From Dyella_A sp035685805 (GTDB taxonomy: Bacteria > Pseudomonadota > Gammaproteobacteria > Xanthomonadales > Rhodanobacteraceae): 64,000 nucleotides of DNA. This document shows, piece after piece, positions 54,749-62,691 of this stretch. The stretch lies in NCBI RefSeq assembly GCF_035685805.1, contig NZ_DASSAB010000026.1:1-64000 (forward strand), read 5' to 3'. Positions within the stretch are counted from its first letter, which is position 1; each line of letters begins with the position of its first letter. Both the position numbers and the translations under genes were made by a program. Under the pieces are notes generated by a model. That model did not search any database. It was not told the DNA's origin and worked only from the letters and a program-made list of their open reading frames with translations.

Positions 54749-56053
54749 ATGTTCCAGTACTACCTTGACCTGGCCCTGCGCAGCCTCAGGCGCAACAAGG
54801 CACTTACCGCGCTGATGGTGTTCGCGGTGGCGCTGGGCATCGGCGCCAGCATGACCACGCTGACCGTGTTCCACGTGCTCTCGGGCGATCCCATCCCCGG
54901 CTCCAGCGGCACGCTGTTCTATCCGCAGCTCGATCCGCAGGACAAGGACGGCTACGAGCCGGGCAAGGAGCCGCCGGCGCAGGTCACCTGGATCGACGGC
55001 ATGAACCTGCTCAAGGCGCACCGCGGCTCGCGGCAGGCCTTGATGACCGGCGGCGCGGTACCGGTGCAGCCGGCGCAGTCCGGCATGGAGCCGTTCTTCA
55101 GCGATGCGCGCTACACCACCGCGGATTTCTTCGCCATGTTCAAGGCGCCGTTCCTGTATGGGCACGGCTGGAGCCAGGGCGACGACGACGCCAAGGCGCG
55201 CGTGGTGGTGATCAGCCGTGAGCTCAACGACAAGCTGTTCGGCGGCAAGGACAGCACCGGCCAGACCCTGCGGCTCAAGGACGCCGCGTTCCGCGTGGCC
55301 GGCGTGCTCGATACCTGGCGGCCCAATCCGCACTTCTACGACCTGAACATGGGCGGCTACCACGCGCTGGAAGACGTGTTCCTGCCGCTGACCACCTTTC
55401 GCGATCTGAAGCTGGACCGCAACGGCTCGATGGACTGCTGGGGCCGCGGCGGCGGTGACGACGAGCACCTGGAAACGGCCACCTGCGTGTGGCTGCAGTT
55501 CTGGGTGCAGCTGGAGGGCGCCGACCAGGTCGCGGCGTACAAGGACTACCTCACCCACTACTCGCAGGAGCAGCAGTCGCTGGGCCGGTTCCAGCGCCCG
55601 CCGAACGTCAAGCTGCGCAGCCTGATGGAGTGGCTGGACTTCAACCAGGTGGTGCCCAGCGACGTGCGCCTGCAGGTGTACCTGGCGTTCGGTTTCCTGC
55701 TGGTGTGCCTGGTCAATACGGTAGGCCTGATGCTGGCCAAGTTCATGCGCCGCGCCGGGGAACTGGGCGTGCGCCGGGCGCTGGGCGCATCGCGCCGTGC
55801 GGTATTCGCGCAGCTGCTGGTGGAGTCCGGCGTGATCGGCCTGGCCGGCGGCATCGGCGGGCTGGGGCTGGCGCTGCTCGGCCTGTGGGCGGTGCGGCAC
55901 CAGCCGTCGGACTACGCCAAGCTCGCCCAGCTCGATCCGGTGATGCTGCTGACCACCTTTGCGCTTGCCGTGGGCGCCAGCCTGCTGGCCGGCCTGCTGC
56001 CCGCCTGGCGCGCCTGCCAGGTCACGCCCGCGCTGCAACTGAAAAGCAACTGA
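54749..56053 (+). CDS. FtsX/MacB-type ABC permease, A subunit of pair 3
   Basis: A 434-residue type A permease starting MFQYYLDLALRSLRRN. It has the A-type periplasmic blocks FYPQLDPQDKDGYEPG and DFFAMFKAPFLYGHGW, cysteines Cys230 and Cys246 and the FtsX segment FMRRAGELGVRRALGASRRA. It ends LPAWRACQVTPALQLKSN. The start is set at ATG 54749, 8 nt after GGAG; in-frame GTG 54740 and ATG 54743 overlap that site. The partner starts 16 nt downstream. Confidence 0.92.
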   Translation: MFQYYLDLALRSLRRNKALTALMVFAVALGIGASMTTLTVFHVLSGDPIPGSSGTLFYPQLDPQDKDGYEPGKEPPAQVTWIDGMNLLKAHRGSRQALMTGGAVPVQPAQSGMEPFFSDARYTTADFFAMFKAPFLYGHGWSQGDDDAKARVVVISRELNDKLFGGKDSTGQTLRLKDAAFRVAGVLDTWRPNPHFYDLNMGGYHALEDVFLPLTTFRDLKLDRNGSMDCWGRGGGDDEHLETATCVWLQFWVQLEGADQVAAYKDYLTHYSQEQQSLGRFQRPPNVKLRSLMEWLDFNQVVPSDVRLQVYLAFGFLLVCLVNTVGLMLAKFMRRAGELGVRRALGASRRAVFAQLLVESGVIGLAGGIGGLGLALLGLWAVRHQPSDYAKLAQLDPVMLLTTFALAVGASLLAGLLPAWRACQVTPALQLKSN

Positions 56054-56069
56054 GACCGGAGCATCCCTG

Positions 56070-57293
56070 ATGGAAATCCTGCCCATCCTCGCCACGCTGC
56101 GCCGGCACAAGATCACCGCCGCACTGCTGATCCTGCAGATCGCGCTGACCTGCGCCATCGTCTGCAACGCGGTGTTCCTGATCAGCCAGCGCCTGCACCG
56201 CATGGACATGCCCAGTGGCGTGGCCGAGCGCGAACTGGTGCACCTGGAGCTTGCCAACATCGGCGCGACCAGCGACGAAAAGGCGCGCACCGCCGAAGAC
56301 CTGGCCGCGCTGCGCCAGGTACCGGGCGTCACCGACGTGGCCTCGGTCAACCAGGTGCCGTTCGGCAACTCGTCCTGGAACAGCGGCATCAAGCTCGACC
56401 TGCAGCAGAAGACGTCGACCCTCAACATGACCACCTACTACGGCGAGAACGCCGCCCAGGCCCTGGGCGTGCAGCTGGTGGCGGGGCGCATGCTGCAGGG
56501 CGACGACTACATGGATTTCGACGACGTGGTGAAGGCGGCCCAGGCCGGCGACACCAAGCGCCTGCCCAGCGTGCTGGTGATCACCCAGGCGCTGGCCGAG
56601 CGGCTGTGGCCGGGGCAGAGCGCGCTGGGCAAGCAGCTGTATCTGGGCAGCGATACCCCGCTGCGGGTGGTCGGGGTGGTCAGGACGCTGGTGCGGCCCT
56701 CGGTGTGGGACGACGCGCTTGCCCAGTACAGCGCCCTGCTGCCGGTGCGTATCTACAACAACAACTACATCATCCGCACGGCGCCGGGCGATCGTGAACG
56801 CGTGCTGCAGGCGGCGATCGCGGCGCTGAAGAAGGCCGACCCGCATCGGGTGGTGATCAACAAGCACATCTGGTCGGACATGCGCCGCGACTTCTTCCGC
56901 GACGACCGCGCCATGGCCACGCTGCTGGCCGGTGTATGCGTGGCGCTGCTGGTGGTCACCTCGTTGGGCATCGTCGGGCTGGGTAGTTTCTGGGTGGCTC
57001 AGCGCCGTCGGCAGATCGGCGTGCGCCGTGCGCTGGGTGCCACCCGCGGCAACATCCTGCGTTACTTCCAGACCGAGAACTTCCTGCTCGCCACGCTGGG
57101 GATCGCGCTGGGCATGGCGCTGGCCTACGGCATCAACCTGTTCCTGATGCACCACTACGAGCTGCCGCGCCTGCCGGCGATCTACCTGCCGATCGGCGCG
57201 ATCGCACTGTGGCTGATCGGCCAGGCTGCCGTGCTTGGCCCGGCGCTGCGTGCCGCAGCGGTGCCGCCGGTGGTGGCGACGCGGTCGGTATGA
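56070..57293 (+). CDS. FtsX/MacB-type ABC permease, B subunit of pair 3
   Basis: A 407-residue type B permease: start MEILPILATLRRHKITAALL, first helix LTCAIVCNAVFLISQ, a periplasmic domain with SVNQVPFGNSSWNSGIKLD, and three C-terminal helices with VAQRRRQIGVRRALGATRGN. It ends RAAAVPPVVATRSV. The periplasmic stretch differs strongly from pair 2 B, while the membrane parts are nearly the same. This fits duplication with diversification of the substrate-facing domain. Confidence 0.92.
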   Translation: MEILPILATLRRHKITAALLILQIALTCAIVCNAVFLISQRLHRMDMPSGVAERELVHLELANIGATSDEKARTAEDLAALRQVPGVTDVASVNQVPFGNSSWNSGIKLDLQQKTSTLNMTTYYGENAAQALGVQLVAGRMLQGDDYMDFDDVVKAAQAGDTKRLPSVLVITQALAERLWPGQSALGKQLYLGSDTPLRVVGVVRTLVRPSVWDDALAQYSALLPVRIYNNNYIIRTAPGDRERVLQAAIAALKKADPHRVVINKHIWSDMRRDFFRDDRAMATLLAGVCVALLVVTSLGIVGLGSFWVAQRRRQIGVRRALGATRGNILRYFQTENFLLATLGIALGMALAYGINLFLMHHYELPRLPAIYLPIGAIALWLIGQAAVLGPALRAAAVPPVVATRSV

Positions 57294-57318
57294 GCGCAGC
57301 CATCGCAACACCGTCCGG

Positions 57319-57389
57319 CAGCAGCCCGCGTGCGCGCGATGCCGCCCGCTCGCCCCGGCCAACGCACAACGCCCGCCAGCGGGCTGCTG
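57319..57389. repeat. Inverted repeat between pairs 3 and 4
   Basis: CAGCAGCCCGC (57319-57329) and GCGGGCTGCTG (57379-57389) are perfect 11-bp inverted arms around 49 bp. They fill most of the 135-bp gap between pairs 3 and 4 and belong to the same GCCCGC/GCGGGC type as the hairpins in the neighbouring inter-pair gaps. Confidence 0.6.
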
Positions 57390-57428
57390 CTGGATGGCGG
57401 ATGACGACTGGAGCAATGGAGTAACCGC

Positions 57429-58745
57429 ATGTTCGGCTATTACCTCGACCTGGCCCTGCGCAGCCTCCGGCGCAATGCCGTGCTCACCGCACTGATGGTG
57501 CTGGCGATCGCCGTCGGCATCGGCGCCAGCATGACCACGCTGACCGTGATGCAGCTGCTCTCCGGCGACCCGCTGCCGGGGCAGAGCACGCGGCTGTATT
57601 ACCCGCAGCTCGATCCCGAGACCGGTGCGGACGTGCGGCGGGAGCCGCCGCCGCTGCTGGACTACATCTCCGCGCAGGACCTGTGGCGCTCGGGCAAGGC
57701 CGACCGCCAGACGATGATCATCGACGGCGGCATCAAGGTGCAGCCGCAGGCGGGGCAATCGCCGTTCATCGCCAACACGGTCGGCACCACCTCGGATTTC
57801 TTTCCGATGTTCCGCGTGCCGTTTCGCTACGGCAGTGCCTGGTCCGCCGCCGACGAGGCGGGCGCGGCGCGACAGGTGGTGATCTCCGAGGCGCTCAACC
57901 AGCGTCTGTTCGGCGGTGCCGACAGCGTGGGACGCCGCATCGTGTTGAACGGCAGCAGCGTGCAGGTGGTGGGCGTGCTCGATCACTGGCGTCCGCGTCC
58001 GCGCTTCTACCTGCTGGCCGGCGCGCGACATTCCGGCGGCAACACGTCGTATTTCTTCGGCCCCCCGCATGACGTGTATCTGCCGATACGAACGGCGCTG
58101 GACATCAACGCCGGCAACTTCGGCTGGTACACCTGCTGGGCCAAGCCGGAACCGAAGAACCTGCCGCAGGCACCGTGCGAGTCGGTGGCGTTGTGGGTGG
58201 AGCTGGACACGCCCGCCAGGGTCGCCGACTACCGGCGCTACCTGCAGGGCTACGACGCGCAGCAGCGCGCCATGGGGCGACTGACCCATCCGGCCAACGT
58301 TGCCATGATGTCGTTGCCCGAGTGGCTGGCCTATCAGAACGTGGTGCCTGGCGACGTCAAGCTGCAGACCTGGCTCGCGTTCGGTTTCCTGCTGGTGTGC
58401 CTGCTCAACACGGTCGGGCTGCTGCTGGCCAAGTTCCTGCGCCGCGGTGGCGAGATCGGCGTGCGCCGGGCGCTGGGCGCCACGCGCGGATCGATCTTCC
58501 TGCAGTGCCTGACCGAGTCGGGCGTGATCGGCATGCTCGGCGGCATCCTCGGCCTGGCGCTTACCTTGCTGGGGCTGTGGCTGGTGCGCCAGCAGCCGGT
58601 GGAATACGCCGACATCGTGGCGCTGAACGTGCCGATGTTCCTGCTCACCGTCGCGCTGGCGATCGTCGCCGCGCTGCTGGCGGGAGTGGTCCCGGCCATG
58701 CGCGCCAGCCGCATTCCGCCAGCGCTGCAGCTGAAGACCCTGTGA
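57429..58745 (+). CDS. FtsX/MacB-type ABC permease, A subunit of pair 4
   Basis: A 438-residue type A permease: MFGYYLDLALRSLRRN start behind a GGAG site, YYPQLDPETGADVRR (lacking the DKDGY block seen in pairs 2, 3 and 5), DFFPMFRVPFRYGSAW, cysteines Cys236 and Cys250, and FLRRGGEIGVRRALGATRGS. It ends VPAMRASRIPPALQLKTL. The partner starts 11 nt downstream. Confidence 0.92.
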   Translation: MFGYYLDLALRSLRRNAVLTALMVLAIAVGIGASMTTLTVMQLLSGDPLPGQSTRLYYPQLDPETGADVRREPPPLLDYISAQDLWRSGKADRQTMIIDGGIKVQPQAGQSPFIANTVGTTSDFFPMFRVPFRYGSAWSAADEAGAARQVVISEALNQRLFGGADSVGRRIVLNGSSVQVVGVLDHWRPRPRFYLLAGARHSGGNTSYFFGPPHDVYLPIRTALDINAGNFGWYTCWAKPEPKNLPQAPCESVALWVELDTPARVADYRRYLQGYDAQQRAMGRLTHPANVAMMSLPEWLAYQNVVPGDVKLQTWLAFGFLLVCLLNTVGLLLAKFLRRGGEIGVRRALGATRGSIFLQCLTESGVIGMLGGILGLALTLLGLWLVRQQPVEYADIVALNVPMFLLTVALAIVAALLAGVVPAMRASRIPPALQLKTL

Positions 58746-58756
58746 GGAGGATCGAC

Positions 58757-59962
58757 ATGCAGATTCAGCCCATCCTCGCCGCGTTGCGCCGGCATCGCCT
58801 GGCGGTGTTCCTGATCGCCATGGAGATCGCCATGGCCTGCGCAATTCTCTGCAACGCGCTGTTCCTGGTATTCAACCGCGTGGACATGATGCGTATCAAC
58901 AGTGGCGTGGACGAAAGCCGCCTGGTGGTGGTGTCGTTGCAGGGCGTCGACGAGACCCAGGCGGGCGATCTGGTGGCCCGGTTGCGGGCCGGCTTCGGCG
59001 GCCTGGCGGGCGTGGAGTCGGTGGCGGTCGCCAACGCCGCGCCGTTTACCCAGCGCGCCGGCGAGATCGGCTTCCGCCTGCTGGCCGACGACATGCACTA
59101 CAACCAGCAGGGCCACTTCTACGTGGCCGGGCCGAACTTCGCGTCCACGCTCGGCCTCACCCTCGCCAGCGGGCGATGGTTCACCCCGGACGAATACGGC
59201 CCCATCGGCGAGTTCCTGCCACGCACGCCTTCGGTAATGGTCGATGCCGCTTACGCCGGCGAACTCTGGCCAGGCCAGGATCCGCTCGGCAAGCAGGTTT
59301 ACTCGGACAAAGAGGCGTATCGCGTGATCGGCACGTACACCTCGCTCATGCGGCCCGATCCCAGCCCCGGTGCCCGGCACAACACCCTGCTGCTGGCAGG
59401 CCTGCCCGGCCGACACCTGTCCGACGTCTACGTGTTGCGCACGACGCCCGAGCAGGCGCAGCGCGTATGGAAGCAGGCGCGGGCGCTGGTGGCGCGCATG
59501 GCGCCCACGGTGGTGGTCGACCTGCCGCACAGCGGGCCGATGTCCGACCTGCGCCGCGCCTACTTTGCCGCCGACCGCGCCATGGCCGGACTGCTCATCG
59601 GCGTGATCGGGCTGCTGCTTGGCATCACGGCGCTGGGCATTGCCGGGCTGGCCAGCTTCTGGGTGCAGCAGCGGCGCCGCCAGATCGGCGTGCGCCGCGC
59701 CCTGGGCGCGAGCCGCCGCGACATCCTGCGCTACTTCCAGACCGAGAACTTCCTGATCGTCTCCGGCGGCATCGTGGTGGGCATGACGCTCGCCTTCGGC
59801 CTCAACCTCGCACTGATGCGGGTGTACGAGCTGCCGCGCCTGCCCTGGTCCTATCTCCCCGCAGGCGCCGTGGCGCTGTGGCTGCTCGGCCAGCTCGCCG
59901 TCCTCGGCCCGGCGCTGCGCGCCGCGGCGGTGCCGCCGGTGGTGGCAACGCGATCGGTGTAG
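58757..59962 (+). CDS. FtsX/MacB-type ABC permease, B subunit of pair 4
   Basis: A 401-residue type B permease, the shortest of the set: start MQIQPILAALRRHRLAVFL behind GAGGAGG, first helix MACAILCNALFLVF, a periplasmic domain with NAAPFTQRAGEIGFRL and RWFTPDEYGPIGEFL, and C-terminal helices with VQQRRRQIGVRRALGASRRD. It ends RAAAVPPVVATRSV. Confidence 0.92.
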   Translation: MQIQPILAALRRHRLAVFLIAMEIAMACAILCNALFLVFNRVDMMRINSGVDESRLVVVSLQGVDETQAGDLVARLRAGFGGLAGVESVAVANAAPFTQRAGEIGFRLLADDMHYNQQGHFYVAGPNFASTLGLTLASGRWFTPDEYGPIGEFLPRTPSVMVDAAYAGELWPGQDPLGKQVYSDKEAYRVIGTYTSLMRPDPSPGARHNTLLLAGLPGRHLSDVYVLRTTPEQAQRVWKQARALVARMAPTVVVDLPHSGPMSDLRRAYFAADRAMAGLLIGVIGLLLGITALGIAGLASFWVQQRRRQIGVRRALGASRRDILRYFQTENFLIVSGGIVVGMTLAFGLNLALMRVYELPRLPWSYLPAGAVALWLLGQLAVLGPALRAAAVPPVVATRSV

Positions 59963-59977
59963 ACGCAACGAACACGC

Positions 59978-60055
59978 AGGAGCCCGCTTGCGGGCGACGC
60001 TTTTGGCTTTGGATGTGGATCAGGAGCAAAGGCATCGCGCGCGCGGGGCTCCTAC
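59978..60055. repeat. REP-like element between pairs 4 and 5
   Basis: AGGAGCCCGC-TT-GCGGGC (59978-59995) is a compact hairpin, and its AGGAGCCC arm is inverted as GGGCTCCT at 60046-60053, 60 bp on. Elements of this GTAGGAGC...GCGGGC type are dispersed in related genomes as REP sequences. It occupies the 121-bp gap between pairs 4 and 5. Confidence 0.6.
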
Positions 60056-60083
60056 CAGTGAAGTCCAGGGAAAGGAGGAAGGG

Positions 60084-61394
60084 ATGATCGGCTACTACAC
60101 GGAACTGGCGCTGCGCAGCCTCAGGCGCAGCCCGATCCTCACCGCGCTGATGGTGCTGGCCATCGGGCTGGGCATCGGGGCGTCGATGACCATGCTCACG
60201 GTGCTGCATGTGATGACGGCCGATCCGGTGCCGGGGAAGAGTGCGCAACTGTTCTATCCGCAGATCGATCCGCAGGACAAGGACGGATACCACGCAGAGG
60301 ACAAGCCGCCGGCGCTTTTCACCTGGACTGACGCGACGAATCTGCTGCGCGACCACCGCGGTAGCCGACAGGCTGCGATGTCGCGCGGGCAAGTGACGGT
60401 GCGTCCGCCTCAGGGAAAGGAGCGAGCGTTCTTCGAGTCAACGCGCTTCGCAAGCAGCGAATTCTTCAATCTGTTCGATGTGCCGTTTTCCCATGGGCAT
60501 GGCTGGACGGCTGATGACGATACAAAGCACGCTCGTGTGGTGGTGCTGGACCACAAGCTGGCCGACAAGCTGTTCGGCGCGGATCGTGCCGTAGGGCAGA
60601 GCGTGCATCTGGGTGACTACAGTTACCGGGTCATCGGCGTTATCGACCACTGGGACCCGTCACCCCACTTCTACGACCTTGAAAGCCAGGGCGCTTTCGG
60701 CCACAGCGAGTCCATCTACATGCCGCTGGAGACCGGGGTGGCCGACAAGCAGTCCGTAGCGAGCACGGTGCAATGCTTCAGCAATGCCGGCTTCCCGAGC
60801 GGCTCGCTCAAAGATGCGCCGAATTGCGAATGGCTGGAGTACTGGGTGAAGCTTGATACCCCTGAAGCCACAAAGGATTACCGGGACTACCTGCTCCACT
60901 ACTCGCAGGAGCAGAGGGCGCTTGGCCGTTTCGAGCGGCCGCCACATGTCGGACTGCACGACTTGATGGGCTGGCTGGATTACAACCATGTGATCCCGGG
61001 AAGCGTGCAGCTTCAGACATTGCTGGCACTGGGGTTCCTGCTCGTCTGCCTGGTAAATACGGTGGCCTTGTTGCTGGTGAAGTTCATGCGCCGAAGCAGC
61101 GAGCTGAGCGTGCGTCGCGCCATGGGTGCCAGTCGCCGTGATCTGTTCGCCCAGCTCTTGGGCGAGGCAGCCATGATAGGGCTGGGTGGAGGTCTGCTGG
61201 GTCTTTTGTTGGCCTGGGGCGGGCTCTGGATCGTTCGCCAGCAGCCGGCCGATTACGCCCAGGTGGCCTATCTGGATGTCCCGATGCTCGGGGTGGCGTT
61301 GGGACTGGCATTACTGGCTAGCGTATTCGCCGGCGTGTTTCCAGCGTGGCGTGCCAGCGTTCTTCCGCCGGCCCGCGGCCTGAAGCTGCAGTGA
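60084..61394 (+). CDS. FtsX/MacB-type ABC permease, A subunit of pair 5
   Basis: A 436-residue type A permease: start MIGYYTELALRSLRRS behind GGAGG, FYPQIDPQDKDGYHAEDK, FFNLFDVPFSHGHGW, cysteines Cys231 and Cys248, and FMRRSSELSVRRAMGASRRD. It ends FPAWRASVLPPARGLKLQ. Its DNA is visibly less GC-rich than that of pairs 1 to 4, with more A/T at third positions, which suggests a different history. The partner starts 10 nt downstream. Confidence 0.92.
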   Translation: MIGYYTELALRSLRRSPILTALMVLAIGLGIGASMTMLTVLHVMTADPVPGKSAQLFYPQIDPQDKDGYHAEDKPPALFTWTDATNLLRDHRGSRQAAMSRGQVTVRPPQGKERAFFESTRFASSEFFNLFDVPFSHGHGWTADDDTKHARVVVLDHKLADKLFGADRAVGQSVHLGDYSYRVIGVIDHWDPSPHFYDLESQGAFGHSESIYMPLETGVADKQSVASTVQCFSNAGFPSGSLKDAPNCEWLEYWVKLDTPEATKDYRDYLLHYSQEQRALGRFERPPHVGLHDLMGWLDYNHVIPGSVQLQTLLALGFLLVCLVNTVALLLVKFMRRSSELSVRRAMGASRRDLFAQLLGEAAMIGLGGGLLGLLLAWGGLWIVRQQPADYAQVAYLDVPMLGVALGLALLASVFAGVFPAWRASVLPPARGLKLQ

Positions 61395-61404
61395 GGAGCT
61401 CGCC

Positions 61405-62625
61405 ATGATCAAGCCCATTCTCGCTGCACTCAGGCATCACAAGACCGCTGCGCTGTTGGTAGCGCTGGAGATCGCATTGACCTGCGCCATCGTGACCAAT
61501 GCCTTGTTCATCATCAGCGATCGCGTGCATGCGATGCAGGTGGTTACGGGCGTGGCTGACAATGAGCTCGTCTGGGTGAGGAGCAGCGGCCTGGGTAGCA
61601 GCCAGACGCCACTCGCGGCCAACGCGCGCCAGGCTGCCGACCTTGCAGCCCTGCGCGGCATGCCCGGCGTTCACGCCGCCATCGCCATAAACAGCCTTCC
61701 GTTGAGCCATTCGAGCTGGGCGGGGAGTCTTTGGACGACGCCGGGCGGCAAGTCGGTGCTGTCTAACGTGATCTTCTTCGTGGGCACGCCCGGCATGGTG
61801 CCAGCGCTTGGGATGAAGATCGTCGAGGGGAGGGATTTCAGGGCCTCGGAGTACGTCGACTTCAATCCGTTTAAAAACGGGCCATCGCCTACCGTCACTA
61901 TTGTCACGCGTACTCTGGCCGATCGCCTTTGGCCCGGGAAGGATCCGCTGGGCAAGGTGATCTACCAGGACGACGACGGCAAGGCGCCGCTGCAGGTGGT
62001 TGGCGTCGTGGAGCATCTGCTCAATCCCCAGATCAACGCATACAGCGGCACCGAACTGAACTACCTGCTGCCGGCGAGCAATGTCAGTGGTGGCATGTAC
62101 GTATTGCGCACCGCACCCGATGCGCGCGACCGTGTGCTGCGCGATATCCCCGCCACGCTCGACGCGATCGACGATCAGCGTGTCGTCCAGTCCAGTGGTA
62201 CACAAACTCAGCTGATCAACGACTACTTCGACAATGATCGGGCGCTGATCTGGTTGCTGTTGACGGTGATAGGTGCGTTGCTGGCAGTCACCGTTCTCGG
62301 CGTAGTGGGGCTGTCCAGTTTCTGGGTGCAGCAGCGCATGCGCACCATCGGCATTCGCCGCGCTATCGGAGCCACCCGGCGCGACATACGTTGGTACTTC
62401 CAGCTGGAGAACCTGCTGATCGTGAGCATTGGTGTCGTAGTGGGATCGATCGCCGCGCTCGTTCTCAATTTGTGGCTGATGAGGCGTTACGAGCTTGCGC
62501 ACATGCCACTCTGGTTCGTGTTTCCCGGCGCTTTGTTGCTTTGCGTAACTGGGCAACTGGCAGTACTCGCCCCGGCGCTTCGCGCCTCGCGCGTGCCACC
62601 GGTGGTGGCGACGCGGTCGGTATGA
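61405..62625 (+). CDS. FtsX/MacB-type ABC permease, B subunit of pair 5
   Basis: A 406-residue type B permease: start MIKPILAALRHHKTAALL behind GGAG, first helix LTCAIVTNALFIIS (the second Cys of the CxxxC block seen in the other B subunits is Thr here), a periplasmic domain with SLPLSHSSWAGSLW, and C-terminal helices with VQQRMRTIGIRRAIGATRRD. It ends RASRVPPVVATRSV. It shares the lower GC of its partner. Confidence 0.92.
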   Translation: MIKPILAALRHHKTAALLVALEIALTCAIVTNALFIISDRVHAMQVVTGVADNELVWVRSSGLGSSQTPLAANARQAADLAALRGMPGVHAAIAINSLPLSHSSWAGSLWTTPGGKSVLSNVIFFVGTPGMVPALGMKIVEGRDFRASEYVDFNPFKNGPSPTVTIVTRTLADRLWPGKDPLGKVIYQDDDGKAPLQVVGVVEHLLNPQINAYSGTELNYLLPASNVSGGMYVLRTAPDARDRVLRDIPATLDAIDDQRVVQSSGTQTQLINDYFDNDRALIWLLLTVIGALLAVTVLGVVGLSSFWVQQRMRTIGIRRAIGATRRDIRWYFQLENLLIVSIGVVVGSIAALVLNLWLMRRYELAHMPLWFVFPGALLLCVTGQLAVLAPALRASRVPPVVATRSV

Positions 62626-62691
62626 GATCCAGCCCATCCGGTGCTGACCCGGTTCGGGCAGAATCCGGTTTCTTCCAGGGAGAATGACGCA

